From Microbacterium sp. zg-Y818 (GTDB lineage: Bacteria > Actinomycetota > Actinomycetes > Actinomycetales > Microbacteriaceae), in the NCBI RefSeq assembly GCF_030246905.1, contig NZ_CP126741.1, positions 3,100,001-3,164,000 of the forward strand: 64,000 nucleotides of DNA, in the 5' to 3' direction. Both the position numbers and the translations under genes were made by a program. How positions within the stretch are numbered: the stretch's first letter is position 1; the number at the start of each line of letters is the position of its first letter. The notes under the pieces are model-generated. The model was not told the DNA's origin. It ran no database searches and saw only the letters and a program-made list of their open reading frames with translations. This document shows positions 9,624-17,463 of this stretch, piece by piece.

Positions 9624-10259
9624 TCACGGCTCGATAATCAGAGCCCAGTCCGCGGCGTTCGTCGTGCGGTTGATCCGCTCCTGAGCCTGGGCGACGACCC
9701 ACGCCTTGTCGGTGCCCGCAGGCAGCGACTCCCGTGCGGCGTCATTGTTCGGGCACCCCGCCGCGACCCACTGGAGTGTGCTGGCGCCGGCCCAGTTGTC
9801 GTAGTAGACCTGCATGACGGTGCACGCGGGCTTACCCGTGGACATGCTGGCCGAAGACGAAGCCGAGACCAGCTTGTCGATGGTCTCACCCTGGGCGGAA
9901 AGGGCGTCCGTCTGCGGCACCTCGATGGCGGCGAGCTTGTTGCTCTCGGCCTGCTGGACGGGCTCGGGCAGCGGCTCGGACTTCTTCACCAGCACCAGCT
10001 CACCGGTCGGGAGCTCGTACGCCTTCATCCCGGGTGCGCGCTCAGCCTTCAGCGCCGCACGGTGCTCCTCCGTAAGGGGGGCGCCGTTGTCCAGCGCTGC
10101 GATCTCCTCCACCGTCGGGAGCGCGGGTTCGGTCACCTCGACGACATCGGGGGTCGCCTCGGGCGCAGCCTCGGCGGTCGCCTCGGGGGCGCAGCCGGCC
10201 AGCAGGATGACGGCAGCGGTCATCGCGGCCAGGGTTGTGGTCTTCAGCTTGATGTTCAT
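9624..10259 (-). CDS. tandem-duplicated lipoprotein, copy 1
   Basis: 211-residue lipoprotein of unknown function. The signal peptide ends in the lipobox LLAGC (Cys near 22), followed by an Ala/Glu-rich linker (APEATAEAAPEATPDVVEV). The globular part has a conserved block (LPTVEEIAALDNGAPLTEE; ELPTGELVLVKKSEPLPEP) and a C-terminal domain with two Cys (KPACTVMQVYY; GCPNNDAARES) ending EWALI-like. It is very similar to the next gene in order, length and sequence, so the pair arose by tandem duplication. Start ATG 10259 with AGGAGC upstream. Convergent with the tRNA cluster. Confidence 0.85.
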   Translation of the reverse strand: MNIKLKTTTLAAMTAAVILLAGCAPEATAEAAPEATPDVVEVTEPALPTVEEIAALDNGAPLTEEHRAALKAERAPGMKAYELPTGELVLVKKSEPLPEPVQQAESNKLAAIEVPQTDALSAQGETIDKLVSASSSASMSTGKPACTVMQVYYDNWAGASTLQWVAAGCPNNDAARESLPAGTDKAWVVAQAQERINRTTNAADWALIIEP

Positions 10260-10329
10260 GATTGCTCCTGGTTTCGTGGGCGCGAGAGCGCTGGGCTGAC
10301 GGTGCGCCTACGGGTGCGGGCGTGAGGTG

Positions 10330-10971
10330 TCACGGCTCGACGATGAGCGCCCACTCCGCAGGGTTCTCCACACGGTTGATCCGCTCCTGGGCCACGGAGA
10401 TCACCCAGGCCTTGTCGGTGCTCACTGGCATCAGCTCGCCGGCTGCGTCGTTGTTCGGGCAACCGTCGGCGGCCCACTGCAGCGCGACTCCACCACCAGC
10501 GCCACGGACTGCGTAGTGCACCTGCATGATGACGCATGTGGGCTTGCCGGTGGACATGCTGGCAGAGGAACCGGCCGACACCAGCTTGTCGAGGGTGTTC
10601 GATTGGTCCTCCCAAGACGAGCCAGTCGGAACCTCGATGGCGGCCAGCTTGTTGTTCTCGGCCTGCTGGACGGGCTCGGGCAGCGGCTCGGACTTCTTCA
10701 CCAGCACCAGCTCACCGGTCGGCAGCTCGTACGCCTTCATGCCGGCCTTGCGGTCGGCCTTGAGGGTGGCGGCCTGCTCTTCGGTGAGGGGCGCGCCGTT
10801 GTCCAGCGCTGCGATCTCCTCCACCGTCGGGAGCGCGGGTTCGGTCACCTCGACGACCTCGGCATTCGCGGCGGGGGCTGCCTCGGCGGTCGCTTCGGGG
10901 GCGCAGCCGGCAAGCAAGATGAGGGTGGCGGCCAGGACTGCCAGGGTCGTGGACTTCAGCGTCGTTTTCAT
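10330..10971 (-). CDS. tandem-duplicated lipoprotein, copy 2
   Basis: 213-residue paralogue of the preceding protein, same strand, 70 bp apart. Lipobox ILLAGC, the same Ala/Glu linker, an identical central block (KAYELPTGELVLVKKSEPLP) and the same two-Cys C-terminal domain ending WALIVEP. The most variable part is about residues 115-160, where copy 2 reads PTGSSWEDQSNTLDKLV. The leader ATG-upstream sequences of both copies match (AGGAGCAATC), so they are probably regulated alike. Function unknown; surface-exposed by lipobox. Confidence 0.85.
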   Translation of the reverse strand: MKTTLKSTTLAVLAATLILLAGCAPEATAEAAPAANAEVVEVTEPALPTVEEIAALDNGAPLTEEQAATLKADRKAGMKAYELPTGELVLVKKSEPLPEPVQQAENNKLAAIEVPTGSSWEDQSNTLDKLVSAGSSASMSTGKPTCVIMQVHYAVRGAGGGVALQWAADGCPNNDAAGELMPVSTDKAWVISVAQERINRVENPAEWALIVEP

Positions 10972-11380
10972 GATTGCTCCTATCTTCGGGCACTCCCCGG
11001 TGCGGCATTTACCGCTTCACCACCCACATGCGCGGCCCCCGCGCGGACTGGTGCCACCTGCCGTCCCGCGGCGGCGCGCCTCACTGTCACTTCCAGACCC
11101 AGTCCGGACTATCCAGCGGTATCCGCCGGAGCCTCGAGGCAACAGGACCGACGATCCGACTTGCGGCCGCGACGGAGATCGTCGGCGGAATCAGCCGGGA
11201 AGCCTCATGAACGCTGCCCGCAACGGCCGCGCCACGGTCCCCATCGTGATGTGGGACCCCAGCGTCATCGACTTCGAGTGATGAAGGTCAGCCACACCGC
11301 GCACGGAAGAGAGGGAGCGCTCCACGACCGGGCCACCCGAAGGAGCAGGCATGTCCCACCCCCGCCTATACGCTGGCCAT
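10972..11380. other. intergenic region with a repeat and a short coding remnant
   Basis: About 400 bp without a convincing gene. It holds the third TTCCAGA repeat (11091-11110). A 24-codon frame from ATG 11208 to TGA 11281 ends WDPSVIDFE and could be the tail of a lost gene. GAAGGAG at 11339-11345 precedes an ATG at 11351, an alternative start for the next gene. Confidence 0.45.
11091..11110. repeat. third copy of the 20-bp TTCCAGA repeat
   Basis: TTCCAGACCCAGTCCGGACT, 17 of 20 identical to the copy at 9217. It is preceded, like the first copy, by TGTCAC, and followed by a degenerate unit ATCCAG. The core AGTCCGGACT is a perfect palindrome. Confidence 0.6.
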
Positions 11381-12037
11381 GTGAACCGCCGTAGCCTCAC
11401 CGCGACCGTCGCCCTGGCCGCCCTCACCCTCACTGGGTGCGCAGCTGCGGCCCCCGAGGAGGATCCGGCGACACCGCCGCCTCCCGCCGCCGAACAGCCC
11501 CAGGAGCCGGCACCCACCCCGGCGCCGGAACCGGCCCCCAGCGCCCCGGCGTGGCCGGAGTCCGCCGCCGCCCCCGAATGCGAGGACCTCCTCGACCCGG
11601 CATGGGCCACCAACCTCCACGCCGAAATCGACGGCCCGGACACCGAAGGCGAGGTGGAACCGTACTGGATCATCGGCCCCGCCGCGCAGGAAGCGTACGA
11701 CGCCTCCCTTTTCCTGACCGGGTGCCGATGGGGCATCTACCAAAGCGACGGCACGTTCTCCGTGCACGTGATGGCCACCGCACCGGAAGTGCAGGCGCCC
11801 CTGACCGACGCCCTCGCAGCCTCCGACGCCTACCTCGACCGGGATGACGGTTACGTCAGCAGCGACGGCACGAAGGCGATGGTGTACTCCCGAGATGTCA
11901 CCTACGGAATCGGGATGGGCTACGCACACGCGTTCCACAGCGGACACTGGGTCGTCGCCAGCGGCACACTCCTCAGCCCCGACAGGGCAGCAGAGGTCGC
12001 GAACATGGCCATGGCCGCGACCGTGGAAACGGACTGA
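11381..12037 (+). CDS. lipoprotein of unknown function
   Basis: About 218 residues. I start at GTG 11381 because TACGCT ends six bases upstream (leaderless pattern) and it gives a compact signal, MNRRSLTATVALAALTLTGC. The ATG at 11351 with GAAGGAG is an alternative adding ten residues. After the lipobox Cys comes a Pro/Ala-rich spacer (about residues 25-60), then a globular domain with Cys in APECEDLLDPAWATN and LTGCRWGIYQSDG, suggesting a disulfide. No family recognised. Followed by another small lipoprotein on the same strand. Confidence 0.72.
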   Translation: MNRRSLTATVALAALTLTGCAAAAPEEDPATPPPPAAEQPQEPAPTPAPEPAPSAPAWPESAAAPECEDLLDPAWATNLHAEIDGPDTEGEVEPYWIIGPAAQEAYDASLFLTGCRWGIYQSDGTFSVHVMATAPEVQAPLTDALAASDAYLDRDDGYVSSDGTKAMVYSRDVTYGIGMGYAHAFHSGHWVVASGTLLSPDRAAEVANMAMAATVETD

Positions 12038-12105
12038 CCCTCACGGCCGGATCGCTCGCCGCCGGACCGACCCCGTTCCGCGGGCACTGATTGAACGGAT
12101 GCGCG

Positions 12106-12584
12106 GTGCGTACTGACCGTCATCGCCCGACCCCAGTTGCCGTGACCCTAGCCGCGGTCGTGGTCGCACTCACCGGATGCGCAACCCAGGACGCCGACGT
12201 GACACCAGACGAGGCGCGCGAGGCGCTGACGAGCATCATCCACGACACCGCGGATGTGCTCGGCACCGACGGGTGGGACGACGACGGAGACCCCGGGGTG
12301 CAGAGTTGCGATGGTGGTAACGGGGTGAAGTGGAGCTATGGGTACTCCGCGCTGCCTGGTGACGTGGACTCTCTGGCGGATGCCGAGAAGGTGGCCGCGC
12401 ACTGGGAGACGCTCGGCATGTCCGTCCGGGTGAACACCGAACACGACCCCGTTGTCTTCGCCACCGGAGGCTCCCTTCAGGGGGCGAGCTTCTCAACGGG
12501 CCCGGCAAGTACGCCATTGGGGGCACGTCGGCGTGCGTGCCGGGGGACGCGAACCAGATCATCGACGAGGAGTACGCGGACTGA
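12106..12584 (+). pseudogene. lipoprotein gene with a frameshift in a G-run
   Basis: From GTG 12106 the frame encodes a signal ending VVVALTGC and a domain DEAREALTSIIHDTADVLG ... EKVAAHWETLG. At the G5 run 12480-12484 the frame is lost. The -1 frame continues with plausible protein, GELLNGPGKYAIGGTSACVP ... IIDEEYAD, and stops at 12584, whereas the unshifted frame ends in Arg-rich noise at 12597. One missing G would explain it: either a recent mutation, phase variation, or a sequencing error. Family unknown; small actinobacterial lipoprotein. Confidence 0.65.
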
Positions 12585-12621
12585 CCGGGCAGGTTGACGA
12601 GGGGCCATCCCCGCGTCACCA

Positions 12622-13920
12622 CTACCTTCCGGTCGTTGTACCTCGACGACGTGCTCGTTCAGCAACGACATCGACCGTGCCGGCATCCTCCGTCAGGGCG
12701 ACCTCGACGGCATCCTGCCCGACGTCCACGCGGTAGGTTCCGGGATACCCCATCACCTCGACGACACCGTCGGCGTCGGCGGTGACCGGCGTCGCGGCCA
12801 GCCACCACTCGCCGCGGATCAGCCCGCGCAAGGCATCGAACGCGGGCTTTCGCGAACCGTCCGCGCGCAGCAGCCCCACCGGGGCGCCGAGCCACGAGCC
12901 GTGGTCGGTGATGCCCCAGTACGTGAGCGACTCGACGGCGGGATGGGCGAAGACCGTGCGGTAGTGGCGCACGATCTCGTCAGCTTGCCGCGCCTCGCCC
13001 TCCGGCGTCGAGGGCCACTCGTCGACGACGTAATCGTTGAGGTCCTCGATGTGGGGCGGCATGAGGTCGCCGGAGAGAAGCGTCGTCTCGGTCAGCTGCA
13101 GCGGCAGCCCGAACCGGGCGAACCGCTCCATGACCTCCCACACCTGCTCCTCGCCGCGGTACCCCTGGTGCATGTGGGTCTGCAGTCCGAGGGCGTCGAT
13201 CTCGATGCCGGCGTCCAGGCACTCCGCGATGAGCCGCTCGTAGCTCTCCGACAGGTCGAAGTCATTGAGGACGAGCCGCGCGGCGGGATTGGCCGCGCGC
13301 GCCTCTTCGAACGCCAGCGCGATCATGCCCAGCCGGCCCTTGCGCTGCGCAAGTCGTGTCACGGCATTGGCCTCGGCGGTGAAGACCGGGAGGATGACCG
13401 CCTCGTTGATGGCATCCCACAGGTTGATGACGCCGGCGAATCCGGTCACGATGTCGCGGATGCGTGAGCGGAGAGCCGCCTCGGCCTCATCGTCGTCGAG
13501 GGCCAGCAGCCACGGCGGGGTGAGGGTGTGCCACACCAGCGGATGCCCCTTGACCGTGACGCCACGCTCACCGAACCACTCCGCGGTCCGCCGCAGGCGC
13601 GCACCGTCGGTGCGGCCGCGCTGGGGCTCATACCCGCGCCAGTAGAACGGCAGCGTCACGGTGTTGAAGAGCTCCAGAAAGTCGGCCGCCAGGCGCTCGG
13701 GGTCCGGCTGCAGGGCGCCGCCGAAGAACTCGATCTCCCGTCCGTTGGGTGACTCGGGTGCCCCGCCGATCCATTCCACGAAGTCGAATCCGATGTTGCC
13801 GAACCCGAACGCGTGGGCGGTCTGCTCGACCGCGGCGGTGGCACCGGCGAGAGGGCGTCCCGACGCGTCGATCAGACGGACGCGGCCGGTGACGCGGCGA
13901 TCGCGCGGGTCAGGCAGCAC
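12622..13920 (-). CDS. GH10 endo-1,4-beta-xylanase without signal peptide
   Basis: Retaining glycoside hydrolase of family 10, cutting beta-1,4-xylan or xylo-oligosaccharides. From GTG 13920 (GGAGG nine bases upstream) the product has 432 residues. Acid/base Glu173 lies in INLWDAINEAV and nucleophile Glu278 in LQLTETTL; HPLVWH and QTHMHQ are also canonical. A short N-terminal beta segment (VTGRVRLIDASGRPLAGATA) precedes the barrel. No export signal is visible, so an intracellular role on imported oligomers is more likely. It is the last gene on the strand of the catabolic island, 160 bp after the CoA-ester lyase; any link to that pathway is unproven. Confidence 0.88.
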   Translation of the reverse strand: MLPDPRDRRVTGRVRLIDASGRPLAGATAAVEQTAHAFGFGNIGFDFVEWIGGAPESPNGREIEFFGGALQPDPERLAADFLELFNTVTLPFYWRGYEPQRGRTDGARLRRTAEWFGERGVTVKGHPLVWHTLTPPWLLALDDDEAEAALRSRIRDIVTGFAGVINLWDAINEAVILPVFTAEANAVTRLAQRKGRLGMIALAFEEARAANPAARLVLNDFDLSESYERLIAECLDAGIEIDALGLQTHMHQGYRGEEQVWEVMERFARFGLPLQLTETTLLSGDLMPPHIEDLNDYVVDEWPSTPEGEARQADEIVRHYRTVFAHPAVESLTYWGITDHGSWLGAPVGLLRADGSRKPAFDALRGLIRGEWWLAATPVTADADGVVEVMGYPGTYRVDVGQDAVEVALTEDAGTVDVVAERARRRGTTTGR

Positions 13921-14080
13921 TGGAGCATTCCTCCGCACGCGTCCCGGGGCCGCCGGGGTGCCGGGTCGGCGATATGTTCTCGGCGCTGAGGTCCATCCCC
14001 CCATACTGGCTTGCCCGTCGCGACTTCGTCGTCGTGATTCCGGGGAAGCAGCGGAACCGCGCGCGATTCCCCAGCCGGCG

Positions 14081-14932
14081 TCAGTCGACGCTGAGGTTGA
14101 ACGCGAGGGCGAGTTCTTCGATCCGTCTGGCCCTGCCGAGTCGGGGCAGATCGCTGCCATCGCGGACGACACCACCCCGCTCGTCGAAGTCGGCGAGGAA
14201 CCCCCGCGCCCAGGCCACGTCGGACCGGGACGGGCTGAACGATTCGTTCACGACACTCGCCTGCTCAGGGAAGAGGCAGAGCTTGCCCGTCATGCCGTGG
14301 GACACCCCGACCGCCGACTGCTCCCGCAGCAGCGAAAGCCCGGGAGTGACGGTGGGACCGTCGATGGGACCGGGGAGCCCTCCGATGCGGGATGCCACGA
14401 CAAGCCGCGACCGAGGGTATGCCATCGCCAGATCATCCGCGCTCGCGCCGGTGTCGCGCCGATAGTCGCCGCTGCCGAACGCCAGACGCATGACGCCCTC
14501 CGCACGCGCGATGGCGACCGCCTCTTCGATCCCCAGCGCGGACTCGATGAGCGCGACGACGGGAACCGTCCTCCCGAGCGCCACGAAGGTCTCCGTGGCG
14601 GCGGCCGCCGATTCGACCTTCGCGAGGACGACGCCGCGGAGCCCCGGGGAGCCACGCAACTCCGCGACGTCGTCGTCCCAGTGCGGGCTCTCGCGACAGT
14701 TGATGCGCACCCAGGCGCTGTTGGCCGACAGCCAGGCCACGACGTCGCGCCGAGCGGCATCCTTGAAGGAGGGGTCAACGGCATCCTCGATATCGAGGAT
14801 CACTTCGTCCGCATCGCCCTCGGCCGCGGGGGTGAACCGCTCGACGTCACGCGCCGAGACGAGAAGCCACGAGCGGGCGAGATCGCTGGTCAGGGACGGG
14901 GTCGGGCACGTCGCGACGGAGGGAGCGGTCAC
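14081..14932 (-). CDS. HpcH/HpaI-type CoA-ester lyase (citrate lyase beta-like)
   Basis: About 283 residues from GTG 14932, 4 bases after the aldehyde dehydrogenase stop. The TIM-barrel signature is clear: SWLLVSARDVERF at the start, ILDIEDAVDPSFKDAAR with metal-site Glu/Asp, WVRINCRES, VVLAKVESAA, VALIESALGI and LAFGSGDYRRD. Family members cleave or form beta-hydroxyacyl-CoA esters such as malyl-CoA or citramalyl-CoA, with Mg2+. In this operon it could perform the final carbon-carbon cleavage of a hydroxy-diacyl-CoA. The substrate cannot be read from sequence. Confidence 0.87.
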   Translation of the reverse strand: MTAPSVATCPTPSLTSDLARSWLLVSARDVERFTPAAEGDADEVILDIEDAVDPSFKDAARRDVVAWLSANSAWVRINCRESPHWDDDVAELRGSPGLRGVVLAKVESAAAATETFVALGRTVPVVALIESALGIEEAVAIARAEGVMRLAFGSGDYRRDTGASADDLAMAYPRSRLVVASRIGGLPGPIDGPTVTPGLSLLREQSAVGVSHGMTGKLCLFPEQASVVNESFSPSRSDVAWARGFLADFDERGGVVRDGSDLPRLGRARRIEELALAFNLSVD

Positions 14933-14936
14933 AGAC

Positions 14937-16349
14937 TCACTCGCCGATCTTCTCTGCGGCAACCGGAGCGGCATCCGACGCGGGCCCGATCCACACCGTC
15001 TTGATGTTGACGAACTCGCGCAGACCGTAGTCGCCGAGCTCACGGCCGTACCCCGACGCCTTGATGCCGCCGAAGGGCAGACGGGCGTCCGAGACGACCA
15101 TGCCGTTCACGAACACGGCACCCGCGTCGATGCGACGCGTCAGGGTGCGCGCGAGGTCCAGGTCCTGCGTCCACAACGCGGCTCCGAGACCGAACTCCGT
15201 GTCGTTCGCCAGCTCGACGGCGTGCTCGACGTCGCGCGCGCGGATGATGGCGGCGACGGGACCGAACGTCTCCTCCTCGAACGCAGTGTCCCCCGGCTCG
15301 ACGTGGTCGATGATCGTCGGCGGATAGAAGTAGCCCGGGCCTTCCAGGGGCGCGCCGCCGAGCTTGAGAACGGCGCGTCCGTGCTCGAGAGTGCGGAGCA
15401 CCTGGTCATGGAGCTCATCACGCAGGTCGCCGCGCGCCAGGGGGCCGATGTGGGTGTCGCCCTCACTCGGATCGCCGACCTTCAGCGCGGATGCATGCTT
15501 CACGAAGGCGGCGACGAACTCGTCGGCCACCGACTCCTCCACGATGAACCGCTTCGCGTTGACGCAGCTCTGCCCCACGTTCGTGAAACGCGCCTTGACG
15601 GCCACCCTGGCGGCCTGCGCGATGTCTGCCCCGGCGAGCACGATGAAGGGGTCGGATCCACCCAGCTCGAGCACCTGCTTCTTGAGGGCCTTGCCCGCCT
15701 GGGATGCGACGATCCTGCCCACCTGCGTGGAGCCGGTGAGCGTCACCGCGGCGATGCGGTCGTCCTCGATGAGTCCGGCGACGCGGTGCGACTCGATCAG
15801 CACCGTGGTGCAGAGCCCTTCGGGCGCGCCGGCCTTGCGCACGATCTCCTCGACGGCGAGCGCCGACTCGGGCACGTTGTTGGCGTGCTTGAGGAACGGA
15901 GCGTTACCGGCCGCCAGGGCAGGGGCGGCGAAGCGGAAGAACTGCCAGAACGGGTAGTTCCACGGCATGATCGCGAGCACGACACCGAGCGGATCGAACA
16001 CCACCCCGCTTTCGCTCGCGTTGGACGCGATGGGCTCATCGGCGAGGAACGCCGGAGCCTGCTCGGCGTAGTAGTCCAGCGTGACGGCGCACTTCTCGAT
16101 CTCGGCGCGGGCTTCGGTGATGGGCTTGCCCATCTCACGCGTGATGATCTGCGCGTACTCTTCCGCGCCCTCTCGCAGCACCTCGGCGATGCGGGTGAGA
16201 AGTGCGGTGCGCTCCTCGACCGGAGTGCGACGCCACACGCGCTGCGCGCTGACCGCCGCAGTGAGCTTCTGATCGACCTGGTCGGCCGTGTGCAGCTCGA
16301 AGGTGGCGATGGCCTCTTCCGTTGCCGGGTTGACCGACGTGATGACCAT
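14937..16349 (-). CDS. NAD(P)-dependent aldehyde dehydrogenase (succinate-semialdehyde type)
   Basis: 470 residues. Oxidises an aldehyde to its acid. Catalytic Cys262 lies in NVGQSCVNAKRF and general-base Glu228 in LELGGSDP; the cofactor region MPWNYPFWQFFR is typical of the short succinate-semialdehyde dehydrogenase group (GabD/Sad-like). The C-terminus (GIKASGYGRELGDYGLREF) also fits. Second of two ALDH genes in this operon, 51 bp after the Zn alcohol dehydrogenase and 4 bp before the lyase. The dedicated substrate is unknown. Confidence 0.92.
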   Translation of the reverse strand: MVITSVNPATEEAIATFELHTADQVDQKLTAAVSAQRVWRRTPVEERTALLTRIAEVLREGAEEYAQIITREMGKPITEARAEIEKCAVTLDYYAEQAPAFLADEPIASNASESGVVFDPLGVVLAIMPWNYPFWQFFRFAAPALAAGNAPFLKHANNVPESALAVEEIVRKAGAPEGLCTTVLIESHRVAGLIEDDRIAAVTLTGSTQVGRIVASQAGKALKKQVLELGGSDPFIVLAGADIAQAARVAVKARFTNVGQSCVNAKRFIVEESVADEFVAAFVKHASALKVGDPSEGDTHIGPLARGDLRDELHDQVLRTLEHGRAVLKLGGAPLEGPGYFYPPTIIDHVEPGDTAFEEETFGPVAAIIRARDVEHAVELANDTEFGLGAALWTQDLDLARTLTRRIDAGAVFVNGMVVSDARLPFGGIKASGYGRELGDYGLREFVNIKTVWIGPASDAAPVAAEKIGE

Positions 16350-16400
16350 GAATGTGCCTTTCTCGGGGCGGGCGTCAGAGCAGGGGGAACGCGAGGGGGC

Positions 16401-17420
16401 TCACGCGTCGAACACGATCATCGGCTTGCCGATGGCTCCGCCCGCGAACTCGCGGTAGGCCCGCTCGCCCTCGCTCAGGGGATAGCGCGTGCTGATGAGC
16501 GCGTCGAGGTCCACGCGGTTGTCGACCATGAACCGCGCGATGTCGATCTGCTCCGCCTTCGTGAAGGTCCACGAGCCGTAGATCGTGAGCACCTTGCGGA
16601 TCACCTCACCGCGGATGTCGATGCGGCTCGGCGCACCGTTGCCGATGTAGCTGCACTTCCCGAAGTAGGAGAGCACCTCGAGCGCCTGCTGGCGCGCGAC
16701 CTCCGCTCCCGATGTCTCGAGGGATGCCGTTGCGCCCCTACCGCCGGTGACCTCCGCGACCGCGGCGACGACGTCGGTCTGCAACGGGTTGATCGTCACG
16801 TCGGCACCGAGTTCGCGGGCGAAGTCGAGCCGCTCGTCAGAGATGTCGACCGCGATCACGCGCGCGCCCATCGCCTTCGCGCTGACGACGCCGCTGACGC
16901 CGACCGGCCCCTGGCCGAAGACGGCGACGGTGTCCCTCCCCGAGATGTCCATCTTCTTCAGGCCGTTCCACGCCGTGCCGGTGCCGCAGGCGATCGCCGC
17001 GCCCGCCTCGAAGGAGAGCTCCTCGGGAAGGTGCACGAGCGTCCTCGCGGGCACCGAGATGAACTCGGCGTGTCCGCCGTGGGCGCCGGTGCCGTACGTC
17101 ACCCGGTCGTTCGGGCATGCCTGCTCGAATCCCATCGCGCAGACCTCGCAGAATCCGCACCCCGCGTAGTGGTGGACCATCACCCGGTCACCCACGCGCA
17201 GCCCCGGGGGGACCCCGGGTCCGAGCTCGACGACCTCGCCGGCCGGTTCGTGGCCGGGGATGATCCCCTTGCTGCCGGCTTCGTCCCGGTACCGCGGCAG
17301 ATCGCTGCCGCAGACGCCGGACGCCCGCACTCGGACGACGGCCTCGCCGGCACCAGCCTGGGGATCCGGGAAGTCCCGGACCTCCACCGCTTCGCCGCCG
17401 GTGAACACCAGACCCTTCAT
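16401..17420 (-). CDS. zinc-binding medium-chain alcohol dehydrogenase
   Basis: 339 residues. Catalytic zinc ligands are visible in ASGVCGSD and PGHEPAGEV, and structural zinc cysteines in CGFCEVCAMGFEQAC. The Rossmann motif is VFGQGPVGVSGVV followed by the NAD-preferring IAVDIS. These are features of threonine/sorbitol/alcohol dehydrogenases that oxidise a secondary or primary alcohol. Placed between two aldehyde dehydrogenases, it could supply the aldehyde (or ketone) they use. Same strand and close spacing indicate one operon with the importer upstream. Confidence 0.92.
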   Translation of the reverse strand: MKGLVFTGGEAVEVRDFPDPQAGAGEAVVRVRASGVCGSDLPRYRDEAGSKGIIPGHEPAGEVVELGPGVPPGLRVGDRVMVHHYAGCGFCEVCAMGFEQACPNDRVTYGTGAHGGHAEFISVPARTLVHLPEELSFEAGAAIACGTGTAWNGLKKMDISGRDTVAVFGQGPVGVSGVVSAKAMGARVIAVDISDERLDFARELGADVTINPLQTDVVAAVAEVTGGRGATASLETSGAEVARQQALEVLSYFGKCSYIGNGAPSRIDIRGEVIRKVLTIYGSWTFTKAEQIDIARFMVDNRVDLDALISTRYPLSEGERAYREFAGGAIGKPMIVFDA

Positions 17421-17463
17421 CGGTTCCTCCTCAGACGCATCCCGTCAACGCCCCGCCCGCCGG

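Noticed and set aside
9116..12584. Intact prophage or integrative element
   Set aside because: No integrase, replication or structural genes and no duplicated tRNA end were found; only suggestive repeats remain.
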